Shown here in pieces: positions 1 to 12,100 of a stretch of 62,728 nt of DNA (position 1 is its first letter; each line of letters begins with the position of its first letter). The notes beneath the pieces are model-generated. The model saw only the letters and a list, made by a program, of their open reading frames with translations, did not search any database and was not told the DNA's origin. The stretch is from Nephromyces sp. MM_2019 (Eukaryota; Apicomplexa; Aconoidasida; Nephromycida): contig JADHZB010001072.1 in assembly GCA_015657535.1 (NCBI GenBank), forward strand, positions 5,340 through 68,067, written 5' to 3'. The translations under genes were made by a program, and so were the position numbers.

Positions 1-62
1 CACACACACACACACACACACACGGCTAGATTAGTTAAAGCGTCACGCACACACACACACAC
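1..62. repeat. (CA)n microsatellite, two blocks
   Basis: A pure CA run fills the first 23 bases and is cut by the window edge. A second CA block lies at about 47-62 after a 24-base unique spacer. Confidence 0.9.
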
Positions 63-667
63 TGAGACACACGTGAAGGTTCAAAACTTTCTGAATTGAA
101 AAAATAATTGCTGACTGATGAAGCAATTTTAGCTCAGCTAGTCCGTCTTTCTGGCGAATTTTGGAGTTGAGAAATTTATGCGGGACAGTGTGAGGCCTTA
201 AATTGTTTGTTAATGTGATTTCTAGTAGCCATGGAGTGGTGTGTGGTTTTGTATGTTTGAGATTCTCAGTTTTGGATGAATTTTTGTGTGTTCGCTCCAT
301 GAATACTCTTTTTGTGTGTTATTTGGGCTTTAACTCATTGGAAGAAGTTTTGGCCAAATGATTAGCCTGATTTTTTGTTTGTTTCTCGTGTTCGGAGAAA
401 ACTTACAAGGTAGCAGTTTCTTTCCCAATCTTTACTGCATGGTATTACCGCCGGATGCAAATTGTTTAGGCTAAATAAACTAAATTATAGTTTCTGGTGA
501 TGCTATCCAGCCTACATTTACTCGGAAGATTCCTGTATCGTCAATTGGATTAATCATCTTGCTGGAAGCTGCAGCTTTTCCTTAGTTTGAGCTGATTTCG
601 ATAGGCTAATGCACTATATTTTGTGTTCTGTGTGTAGCTTATCTCAAGAACTATATTGCAGAGGATT

Positions 668-872
668 TTGGGTGTGCGTGGGTGTGTGTGTGTGTTTGGT
701 TGCACATGCACGCGTGTGTGTTGTCTTTGGTTGGGCGTGTGTGGGTGTGTATCTTTAGTTGCACATGCGTGTGTTTGTGCCATCTTTTGCTGCACATACG
801 TGTGTGTGTGGGGTTGCAAACGCGTGTGTGTGTGTCATCTTTTTGCTGCACATGTGTGTGTGAGCATGCCGA
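668..872. repeat. TG-rich minisatellite
   Basis: Several diverged units alternate a (TG)n run with a short core containing TTGCACATGCG or CTGCACATACG and a CATCTTTT element. The unit length drifts between about 30 and 50 bases, so the array is old and imperfect. The cysteine/valine-rich open frames across it come from the repeat and are not evidence of a gene. Confidence 0.8.
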
Positions 873-1417
873 GAGGAATTCGTATATTTTGTGTATTCTT
901 TCTGTATGTTGGTGATTCAGATATTTCCACATACCCCATGAATCACTCAATAAACCCATTTCCAAAGAGGATATGAATCTTAACAAAAAGGCTGAAAGTC
1001 TTTGTTAATTGTAGTTTCGGTTTTTCTACCAGATTTTTACACAAATTTTTATTATCATCAACTTTTTGATTTGCTGTAGGGAGTTTTTTGTAGCAAACTG
1101 ACTTGGAAGGATTTTATTGATATCAAAATCTGATTTTAGTCTTTTAAAAAAGTGTGTGTGTAAGCTGAAGACTCTCAGTTTAGCACGGAGAATCTTGTTT
1201 TATTCAAGTTATGAAGCATCCTGGAATAGCTTTGTATGGTATTTTAATGTGCTTCTTCTTAGGAAAGTTTTGCTGCTCTACTTTAGTCTGAGCGAGAATA
1301 TTTTGATCAGCTTATAAAAGTGAATCGAAAAAATTACTTTAATTAATATAAAACTCTGAAAGCATAGAGTTTGGGAAAAAAATCATTTATGTGATATGTC
1401 AGGGGGTTTTGCATGAA

Positions 1418-1605
1418 CACACACCAATGCAGTCCCACAAATATCAGTGCACATAAACCGTACACACCAACCCACGCTCACCAATATACCCCACAAGCAC
1501 ACCAACCCGCACACACACCAACCTATACAAACACACCAACCCGCACACACACCAAACTACACATATACACTAACCTGCACACACACCAACCCACACAAAC
1601 AGTGT
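1418..1605. repeat. CA-rich minisatellite
   Basis: Imperfect tandem units of the type ACACACCAACCCGCACAC occur with variable spacing, about eight units. The pyrimidine-rich strand is opposite to that of the TG-rich array at 668-872, so the two arrays are inverted relative to each other. Confidence 0.8.
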
Positions 1606-3983
1606 ATTATATACCGGTAACTGTATCAATGAAAGACGCTAAGAAAAAAAGGCTTTTTCTTTGCAAAAATTCGAGGTTTAATCCCACTGGCACAGTCCAC
1701 CGGATTTGCTCAACCCTACACTTCCACCTTGGGGGTATCTAATGTTATTTTCTTACTTATATAATGGGACAAGGGTCTTACAAAAGAAAGCTTTTTTTTG
1801 AAGCAATACAATGTTTTTGCTGCAATTTCGTATATTCAACATCTTCAACTTCGAATCGATGAATATTTCTGAAGATTCCCCTTATTTGAATTATTTCTTT
1901 CTTGTAGTGTCAGTTCTAGCTTTTTCTTGTATCTCTTTTCCTAAAATACAAAACGGTGCCATTAATCCTGGTTTCCGGCTGCATTAGCTTTGATAGAATG
2001 CTTTCTTATGAATGCCTCTGGCGGCAGGTATACTTTTTTGCTTTTATCTAAAGACCAGTATAAGCAAGAAAATAGCGCTTTTATTGGCCCAATATAAACT
2101 TCAGCTTTGAAGATCTTTTCATTAGACATATTATTATGATATCCTCCTGTATGACTCGGTAGATTGAACCTGAAGTGCTTGCTTCTATATTCACGGGTAG
2201 TATATATTCTTTGCTTAATCAGTTTGTGAATAAACGAAGCATATTGATTACTCTAAGTGCTTGTGATCCCAGATTACACACACTTTTTTTCCCAAATAGT
2301 ATAGCTTTTTTTTTTGAAGAAATTTTTTTTATGTTTTTGCAGACAGCCCAGATTCTCAAAGTCTTTAAAATGTGTGTTGCATCTTCTGAGTTTTGTTAGT
2401 TACGGTAGAATTACTTTGCTTGAAACCTATTAGCTTAAACCTCTCGGAAAATTATTTTTTCTTTTAAGTTTTTGCGATTATATAATATTGGTTTTTTTAT
2501 TGAGCCTTTTTCTCTGTTTCTTCACTTCTTTCCTAATTTTTTTATTTTCTCTGCTTTTTGATTTCTTTCCTAGCTCATGTTTAAAGAAAAATTGATAATT
2601 GACCTCTTTGGATACCTCAACCATGTCTGCAGCTTAGATTTGCTTTTTTCAGAACGAAATCCAAAGCATAAGCCTTAGTAAATTGAAAAATATTAAATAT
2701 TTCAATAACTAGAAATGATAGCTTTAAAATTAGAACATATTTCTCCATTAAGCTGCCCCAATGGCATCTTCATATGGAGTAAAGCTACTGTGAGCTTCAC
2801 AATATTTAGCAGATAATGAAGGGCGTTTTCTCGCGTTCCGCTTAATACCATCATGGAGATTATAAATTTAGAGGCATTACCTAAAAGTTATTACCCTACT
2901 CCAAGCTTTGATACTGCTAGGTGCCTTTACCTTGATAATTTTCCAGCCCGGAAAATGATTAACGAGCTGAAATTTCGTATTTTTTTCTCATTCGATTTTC
3001 TCACGATGTGGGACTTCTAGATTGTATATCTTCAATAGTTTAGCTGAACTTTCGTCAGCTAAACTTGAAACCCAGATTGCCACGATTTCAGTGATTTCTA
3101 CTTGAGTACAATTTCACTGCAAAAGATATTTACTTGAAATTCGATGAAATTATGGGTGGCATCTAGATAAAAAAATTTGTCATGGATTTAAAACTAGCCA
3201 TCCTTCTCTGGTTTGCTTGCAAGAGCTAGATCGTTTTGCATCCTCTCAAAAGTCGTTGCCCAGTTGGAAGAACTCTACTTAAAGCATCTCGTAGCTTTTT
3301 CAACCTGGCAAAGTTTCCCGTTTTTTTTACCTGAAGTATACTAGAGGCCAGGGGGGGTAAGCATAACAAAAATATTGGGAAATGGCCCAATTTATTCGTT
3401 TTCAAGGGTAAGCGGATTCTATAGCATCTCTGATACGGCAGATATTTTTTTGTATGTGCAGTCATTAACTGAATGGTTGTTGCAGTAACAATGGCAATAC
3501 TTGTGAAAATAATAGAATGCATAATTTTGCAGCTTGATCACTGAAACGTAACGATTTTGCCGATAAATATTGATGAACCATAATTTCTATCGAGATTCCT
3601 CGCTTGCTTCGCAGTCTTCGTCACATTAGAAAAACGAGTGATGATGCAGGAATTTACTTGAGAGTTAGCGTATACGATATAGAGTATTTGAGTTCTACAA
3701 AGTTCTATCTAAGAAGCTCTTTTGTGTGTTCGCACACAACTTATGCAGCTGTAGTTCTAAAGCGCGTATGCTGAATGCTTCTGTTAAGCTGGAAAACCAC
3801 TAAATCGGAATCCAGTTTCTGCCGCAATTGTTTTACTTTTTGATATCTAATGAACTGCCGGGAATATAAGCTTTGACAACCTGTAAGATAGCGAGTAGCG
3901 AACTTGCTTTCTGACATACACCTGTGTTCGAGTGTCGCATATCATAACTTCCTGCGCACTATTGCATGTCATGTTTTTGGGCC

Positions 3984-4062
3984 TCTGAAAAAGCCACTAG
4001 CAGTCGGTATTCGCTGAAAAAACCATCAGCAGTTTGTATTTGCTAAAAAAGCGGGTAGTATA
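3984..4062. repeat. 29-base tandem repeat, about 2.7 copies
   Basis: Copies begin at 3984, 4013 and 4042 with the shared start CTGAAAAA (CTAAAAAA in the third copy) followed by a CAGCAGT-like core. Copies differ by several substitutions. Confidence 0.75.
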
Positions 4063-4810
4063 GCCTATGAGACCGAATTTTAGAAATACCTAAAAACCCT
4101 GCTTGACTAATGCATCAGGAATAGTAGTGCTGTAAAGAGCCTGTAGCTGGAGGATGCCAAATGAAGGCGGTGCGTCTGCGAGTTTTTTTAAGAGCTGATA
4201 TTATCGCGAGTTAGTTCAGGCTTGTAGCATCCCACGCTTTAGCAAGAAATTTTTATGGGGAAAAGGCTAAATCCCCTGCTCGTAGCCGCGGGAAGATACG
4301 AGCATTCAGCTATACTTTGGGGGATTACCGTGTTGTACTATATTGCCAAATGAGCATGAAAGGCAGTTACTTCTCCAATGCTCACAGTCAGCCCCTGTAG
4401 CAACTCGAAGCTAACCGATGTATACATTGGTTTCAGAAAATAAAGACGAATAGCATGCCAGCAGGATGGCAAGCCTGAATTGATTCTCTAATGTAAACAA
4501 GACCACTAGCAACATCTATGGTGGATTTTTCAGATGCGACTATGGTGCAGCGTTGTTGTCGCTCTTCGCATATTTCATTTAAAGGAAAGGCTACCTAAGG
4601 TTAATTAAATTAATGAGGCATGCGATAACCTTGGTCTAAGATGCCAAGTGTTTCTGCGCTTAGTTCACCTTATTTTAGATATGAAGAGTGAGCTGCACAA
4701 TTATAGCATTGTCTCATCCGGCGATACCACATTATTAACAGTATCTTTGTCCCTCAGCGAACAAGCGACCAGCTTCTGATTTCGTTTGCCACGCTAACGT
4801 CTGACAGGAC

Positions 4811-4880
4811 GGCAAGTTAGATTGCGTGTTGTATAGATGCAAGTTATACAGTGTGTTGTCTACACGCAAGTTAGCTAAAA
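4811..4880. repeat. 27-base tandem repeat, three copies
   Basis: The core GCAAGTTA occurs at 4812, 4839 and 4866, exactly 27 bases apart, with a GTGTTGT element between copies. No gene function is apparent. Confidence 0.75.
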
Positions 4881-6181
4881 TCCCTACACCAGAATCAAAT
4901 GTGGTAAAAGCACTGTGCAAACCATGCTTATATCCTGGCGAGTTATCAGGCCTGTCGTGCCCGCCATCTACCCTTGGAGTGCATCGAAACACCCTGGAGT
5001 GCACACCATGCATGTAGCGTGGCTCGCACTAGTAGTGGTATCTAAGTACTCACTGAGGCAAGGGGGGCGCGTTTCAGCTGCTAATATGGACTTTTGAGAA
5101 CTACACTTACCCCACAACACCTCCACTCCGGGCAAATTCAGCTAATCCGTGAGTCATAAATACCCTGTGGTGAAACTGACCGAAAAACTGGAAGCAGCTG
5201 AACTGCTTACGCATCTAGTGTAACGTGTTGACTTCGTGTTGGGAACATGAAGAGTTGCACCGGTAGCGCACGAAGAATGGGTTCAACCAACATCAGCACT
5301 GGGAATCCTTCTAGCCGTGACTCCTATATTAAAAGCACTCCATGATAATGCTAGATTAGTCTGTACTTGAAGGTGCAGTACCTAGGAAGATGTTCGATTT
5401 ACCGATAAATTTTCAAGACCAAGCAATTTTTATGAAATGCATACGAAATATGAAGCTATTTTTTCCCTCATGAGGTCTATTCCATGATATCAAAGCCTGC
5501 AGAGTGAAAAATCAGCAACCTGATAGCCGCTACTGCCAGCCTTATCTTTGAATAACTAAGTACCATTTTTATGGAATATTGCGGAGCAGGCTAGCAGAGT
5601 ATATGATCTAAGTAGATATCATTGCTAACTTTAAACTTGAGCCAATATTAGGGTTCCGGTCTTATAAGTGACTAAAAACATAACATCAACATATTCAAGC
5701 GACGAGGCTTACTTTCAGGGAGTGTTTTAATAGCTGAGGATGTGGTAAAGTCATACTTTCATAGTCCCTAGCAATAAACTTGCAGGCCCTGTAGCGCGCA
5801 CTTGTTCGACCACGAATAAGATAAGATGGAGCCAGGGACGTTTTGAAATATATCTTGATACCAGGCCTTTATATATTGCTAAGCAAATTTTTTGGCCGCG
5901 CATAAAAGCTATATAACTGCACAACCTATACACATAGGTGAAGCATATTAAGTTCTGATAAGCTTTGGGCGGGAGATTGCTTTTATCCTTCATATATGAA
6001 ATGACGACTCAGTAACAGTTTTTCAGACGCAGAAATCGGATAAACTAAGCTGCAGTCATTCTGGCGTTGCCTTGTGCAGCGAATCATGCAAAATCAACAA
6101 CTCTGAGGCCGCGAGTAGAGAAGTGGCAACACATTCACTGATTTCCGCTATAGTGAGAGTAATTCTACTTCTCAAAGCACA

Positions 6182-9100
6182 ATGCCCATTGCTGGCAACT
6201 TACCCGAAGATGGTATAGGAAGTCTTAAGGTAGTGCAAAACAGGGTGTATAATGGTGATGCAGCAAACAACGTGGAGATGTTAGAAAATCACGAGTCAAC
6301 TAGCGAAGTTGAGGGCTCCGCTTCAACTGCAATGCTTAGTTCGGAGTCGATAGTTTACTCCAAAGGCGATCAGCAAGACTGGCAAGCACAGGAAGAATAC
6401 GAAGGGATTGGGGAACAGCCTGCAGGTGAAGAAATAAAATTGAACGAGTTTACGCTCTGGGGGTTAAATCTGATAGAAGGAAATCCGTTGATCATTTTCC
6501 TTAGTGAGGATCTGCTCGCGTACTGTTTAAATCAAACTATATATATACAGTCTGTAGATGCCAGAAACAATTCATCGGACTACGCAAAAAAAAAAATTCG
6601 CCTTGATGATTCGACAGACAGGGAAGATGCGACAATCACCGCTATTATTCTGGATGATTGCATGCGATATCTTGCAGTCGCACGGGTTTCTGGAAATCCT
6701 ACGCGATTCAAATCCTCTGAATTTAATGATAAAGAAAAGTCTGATTTAATGGCTAGGGTTTACTCAGGTATGCTGCATTTCTGCCTATGTTAAAAACACG
6801 GGTGTTGTGTGGTACTGGTATTCGTTCTGTTCCAGCTGGTGTACTCTATCGTAACGAAGGAATTTTTCTTGAGATTGCAATCCTTGCACTCTCAAACAGG
6901 CTTAAGAAACCCAATGATAATGCTTGGTTTACAAGTAGCAATTCAGCCTTTTTTTAGTCAGTGGTAATTTATGAAGCTAATTATATACAGTGCCTTTCTA
7001 GGGAAGAATTTTGAGATAAAATCCCAATTTCAGTCTGTGGTCTTTTAAAGTACAAAAATTATAGCAGATATTCTGAGGCTGGTAAAGCTAAAGTAGGCTG
7101 CTGGTAAACAGCGACTATGTAATAGTCGCAAACAGGACAATTAGGGTAGAAAAAGTAGAGCACCCCAAGAAGGAAAAACATAGGGCTAGTTAAATTAAAT
7201 TTACAGGATAGAGTTTCGGCTTTTTGGTTTTTTTGGTGCTCCTGTGCTTACAGCTCTCTCCGGAACATATGTAATACCTTAAGTTAAAGTTAAGGGAGGC
7301 CATACGTTCGCTTGCTTAATTACTGCTTCAAAACGTCATAACCATTAATTAGTGACGAGGCGTACTCCTGGTGGTTTTATCCCCAATTTGATCTATAATT
7401 TTTTATCATTTATGAGAAGTACAGCTATTTTTATACGAACTTGTGTGAAGTAGCATAAATAATTAATTACTTTATGAAATGGTTTAATACTATCCGAATC
7501 CGGCGGTAAAATTCGGTTCATAAAATTAGCCCGAATCCAGTGTTTATATTAAAATTTCTAAATGAGAGTAACTGATATAAAAAAATTTGGTTTCTTGTAT
7601 GGTAATTCTGCGCTTTTTGGTGTTGTAAAGGCACATTCTTGCAGCGCATACGGGCTTACCTAGCCATTAGATTTTCAATAGGTTGCTTAGCGGCATACAG
7701 CTGGCATTTTCGCCCACTTTACTCGCCGGCAAGTAATAGCTTCTGAATAGTCATTGTTCGCAGAAATCTTGGTATATGAATTTCCTGGGTTTAACCGACT
7801 CAAGCGGCTATCAGGAAAGCAGCAAAGCACCCCATATTTTGTTGATTTGAAATTCGGCCCGCAAAAATCAAATACTTTGCTAGCTTCGCTGAGCAGCTCA
7901 CCAAGCTTCAATCTTTTCATTTGGGATTGGAAAAACGGCGAGATTTATGCACAAACTCAAGATTCTATTAGAGAAGTATACAGGGTCTACTGGTTAGTAA
8001 CTTTCATCCGTTAATATCGCAGTGGATATCATGTGTGTGACCAGCACAAGAAACTCCAGACATACGAAAAGAGCGTGCGTTGTACCTTCAGCTTTTGAAG
8101 ATGCGAGTTCCTGGCACTGCTAAAACCATTCAAATTTATTGCAATACTTGAGGATCGCAAGAAAAATTTTTTTTGAGGCTTTAATTTTGAATAATAACAG
8201 AAATTTTGCGCCGTTTACGGATACGTCATGAAGATGCCTTCAAACCAACTAGCGCAATTCATTACAAGGGGGGGAATTTGTACTAAAGTGAAGATAAGGC
8301 TTCGCTTTTTTAGAATAGAATTAACTATTCTTAATACTAGGCCATGTAGTACAGGCGGATTTTGGCATAGTTTTGGAGAATTGTCTTGATAAATCGGTTA
8401 CTTCTGCAACATGTATATGCCAGTAGCTCTGCTAACTTCACTAGAAGTCAGTCGCAACACCTCGATCCTGGAAATCAATGTATTTCTCAAGATATTTATC
8501 AAGAAATGCGTGGCTGCACAGATAGTAGAATTTCAATAATCCTCCATACTGCATCCTACGAAATAGAAAAAAACGTGCTTGAAAATTTGGGCTACTAGCC
8601 ATTAATGACGTTAATGACAGTAACTATAGAGATTAGCGGTCACTGTCAAGCTTAACAGCCTTAATTTCCGTCGCACTTAAAAATTTCCAATAATCTGCTG
8701 AAGACAAGAAAGCATTAAAATTACGACGAGGTTATGAAGAAAACTAGATAGATACAAGTGGCCCACTGCTGAAAATACGGAAAGTAAAACGGTTTCTTGA
8801 ACAAAACTTCATTTATGGCATTTTGGCAGCCTGAATAAAATAATTTTTGAGCCTAGTATCGCTTGCCTTTGAAAAAAATTGGGCTATAGCTAAAATTGTT
8901 TGCGCTTAAGCAAGTATATGATGCCTAGCATGATACTGCGGTTACCCGGAACATAAAGATATATTTGAATCCGGTGGCAAGCATGAAAATAAAAACAAAA
9001 ATTCAAATCTTTTTTTCTACTAAAACCATGATATGCCAATAGAACACGGTGGAACCTAATAGATGGATAAAAAGCATAATAATAGGTTTAAGCCAGAGCC

Positions 9101-12100
9101 CATGAAAATTCTTATAATTTTTATTATCTTTCGCTGGGTAAAATTATATATGATGCCAGCTGCCCCTGCATATTAGTACTAAATTTTCATGTAGGAGCGA
9201 AGAAAGTGCTACGAGATTGGTAACCTGCGGAAAGGCTCATATTAAGTTCTGGAGCATCAATAAAACACATACAGGAGTCAAACTAGAAGCTGCAACAGAC
9301 ACCCATGCCAACACTAGCATGTGTGAAATACTTGATTTATTGCAGCTAGACAGCCACAAAGTGCTTACTGCCTCTGCAGATGGCACTTTCCTTTTATGGG
9401 AGGTAATTCACATTGTTCATAGCACAGCATTAACTTCTCGACAAAAAATATATATCAGCGCTGGAACAGTCACTAAAATTTGTGCAATACTTGCTTATGT
9501 TAATTTTTTAGTCACATCGAAGTTTTATCCACTTTGTGAAAAAAAAATCTGCACTAAAAGTGGTAGCGTACGTCATAGCAATATCTAAGTAAGTTTGCGT
9601 GCAAGTTCATAGTTTTTAACGTAAAAAGGATTAATCTCCAAGAAAAATTAGTAAAAATATTTTTGACCCTGATGTGAGCGAGTCAAGCATGCGCTTACTG
9701 CATTAACCAAATGAATTCACAGCATTAGTTTAATAAGTCAGTAAGAAAAAGAGTATAAGCTTCAATTGACCTCTCGAATTATTTAAACTATGCTTTCTGC
9801 CTTTTTACAACGAAAATAGAGCAATGCCCATTCCAGCATAGTACTTCAAATTTTTAGTACTCTAAAAGAATAAGCATTCATTTCGTTCTATAACAAAAAT
9901 TCTTATTCTGATTTAACAATTTTAAAGCACTAGATTCTATAAAACCAATAATTTTATCATGTTTATTAAAGTTGAGAGCACATGAAACAAAAAGTAAAAA
10001 AATTATTTTTTATATTGGGGGAGAAATGCATTCGTAACTTTATAAGTTAACTTCAGCGTATAAAAATAGGTTTTTATGTATGCATTAAAAAAAAGCTACT
10101 AAAATCATTATTTTTAAGCTTAAAAATTCAAATCATATATCTCTTGTTCAAAATTTACGAGAAAATGGTTTTAAAATGCCTTCAAAAAAGAATATCAAGA
10201 GAAACCTAGATTATATGCGTTTCATGTCATAATTTTAGTAGTAAGTTGCAAAACAAATATATCCGCCAAATAATGTTGTTTTTGGCCTATAAATTATTGT
10301 ATTTTACAAAAAAAATAGTGAAGCACTATTTTTAAATGAGGTGATTCCTCAATCTATTACCGAAACTGCAATGCCATCTATGCATAAGTCCTGTTTAGCA
10401 AGTATTTTATATTTGTGCTATGTGCGGGGGGGTGAGATGGTCCGTGTATTTGAGGCGTTTTAAATCATTGGGGCCCAAGAAGTATGTTTAATAAAGAGTC
10501 CTTTTTAATTTCAGGCTTATCGGTGTAAAGCCCAATTTTTTACGGGTCCAAATTTTAAAAAATGCCATGCAGGAGGCATTAACAGAATTACTCAAGATCC
10601 ATTGAATTCCGAACTAATAATTTCTTGCGGAAGTGATGGAAGGATAAAATGGTTGGAATTGCAATTTTTTTGCGCATACATGTTAATATAATAATATATC
10701 TTTTCGCAAAAATTTAAAGCGATAGATGATCAATTTTATGCTTTTTTAGATTTCATAATTTGAAAAGTATAAAAATGCATATAGGTCATTATAGAAAAAA
10801 AATTTTACGACCTAAAATTTTTGTGAAAGGCATAGCAGCTAAAAGAGATTGAAGCAGCTTTTTGATATCATAATAAGCAGTTAATGATTATGAAATTTTC
10901 ATTGTACCAGCAATGAATCAACGTATCTTCTGGGTTTTCTTTGACAAAAGGCTGTCTTTAAAGTAACTTTAATATGCTTTAAACTAAAGAGTTTCAAAAA
11001 CAGGGAAATAACTGCAATAAAAGTGTTATGATGTAATAATATTAAAAAAATAAATGGGTGTAAATACCAAATACTTGATAAGCCATCCAAAAAACAAAAA
11101 ATTCTCATATATTAAATTATGAGTTGTCTAAACAGAGCGATAAACTAATGAAACTTCGTTCTGAACCTTTCAGGTGGGAAAAATCTAGTTTCCTAGAAAT
11201 AAAAAATTATGAGGACAAAAAACTAGATATAGAAATATATCCCAGTGGTTCCTTGCTAATCGAGCACACAAGCCTTACTGAAATGGTACTTTCTCCTCAG
11301 AAAAGTGGCTGGATGGTAGTCTTTGATTCAAATGTTGGGGACATATGGTGCTTTGAAGGCTCAACTAGCGAACTAAAAAAGGTTAATCAATAAAAGCTTT
11401 AGCTTTTATTTTCATGTTATTATTCATTTCAAGTAATAAAACTAAAGCAAAAGCCTTGGAAAAAATCGTTTCTTCCAAAGCATTAATGAGCTAACAAATG
11501 TGTACATTAAAGCGGTAGAGTATATGATAACCCTTTTCCATTTAAATTTATTTTTGAAAGTAAATTTTTTTCCATTAGCATGCAAAGCTTAACAGTCCAA
11601 TCATGTCAAAGCGCTGCCAGCAGCCTTAAAAATTCTTCAATAAACAAATTAGCCAATACAGCTATTACTTTCCATTAACTTTTTTTCTAGCAAGCTTTTA
11701 TAACCCCAATCTACAGCATAAAAAAGTACGCTTTTCAGGACTAGGAGTTGAATTTGAAAAGCTCATCAATTGGAACTTTTTTACCTGCAATTAACCCATG
11801 TTATGAATAATAGCAAGAGAGTGATCGGTACCATAAAATTTATTGGTAACAAAATTCAGTTACCACAATGCAGTTTTTAAAAAATAAAGAAAAATATTGC
11901 GTGAAAATAATTATTGCTTTTTATAGCTGCTGACGTTTCCCCCTTGTGCCATACTAACGGTTGAAAACATACGAAATTCGTCCTCTGACAGTCGTGGAGA
12001 GACCTTTTTAATGGTTACAAAACGTAGCGCCATCTATATTATAGATAATGAAGAAATTATAACCCCAATCTATCTCTACGAGCAAAATAAAGCCATCAGC

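Larger units (their letters stand above)
1..6181. other. Region without a recognised gene, upstream of CFAP44
   Basis: I find no exon chain or recognisable protein here on either strand. Open frames of 60-110 codons exist, but they are low in complexity (His/Thr/Cys/Val frames across CA/TG repeats, or Phe/Leu/Ser frames across T-rich DNA) and lack family motifs. The first 3.6 kb is T- and G-rich on the plus strand and carries TG/CA microsatellites; about 3.6-6.1 kb is more mixed and carries two short tandem arrays with 27-29 base units. By comparison with the rest of the window, T-rich plus-strand DNA is what introns of a plus-strand gene look like, so introns of an upstream gene are possible. 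That is inference only. Confidence 0.5.

Noticed and set aside
656..986. Cys/Val-rich (+) and His/Thr-rich (-) open frames of about 110 codons
   Set aside because: They are translations of TG/CA repeats.
1413..1742. 109-codon His/Thr/Pro-rich open frame
   Set aside because: It is a translation of the CA-rich minisatellite with T-rich flanks; no coding signals remain outside the repeat.
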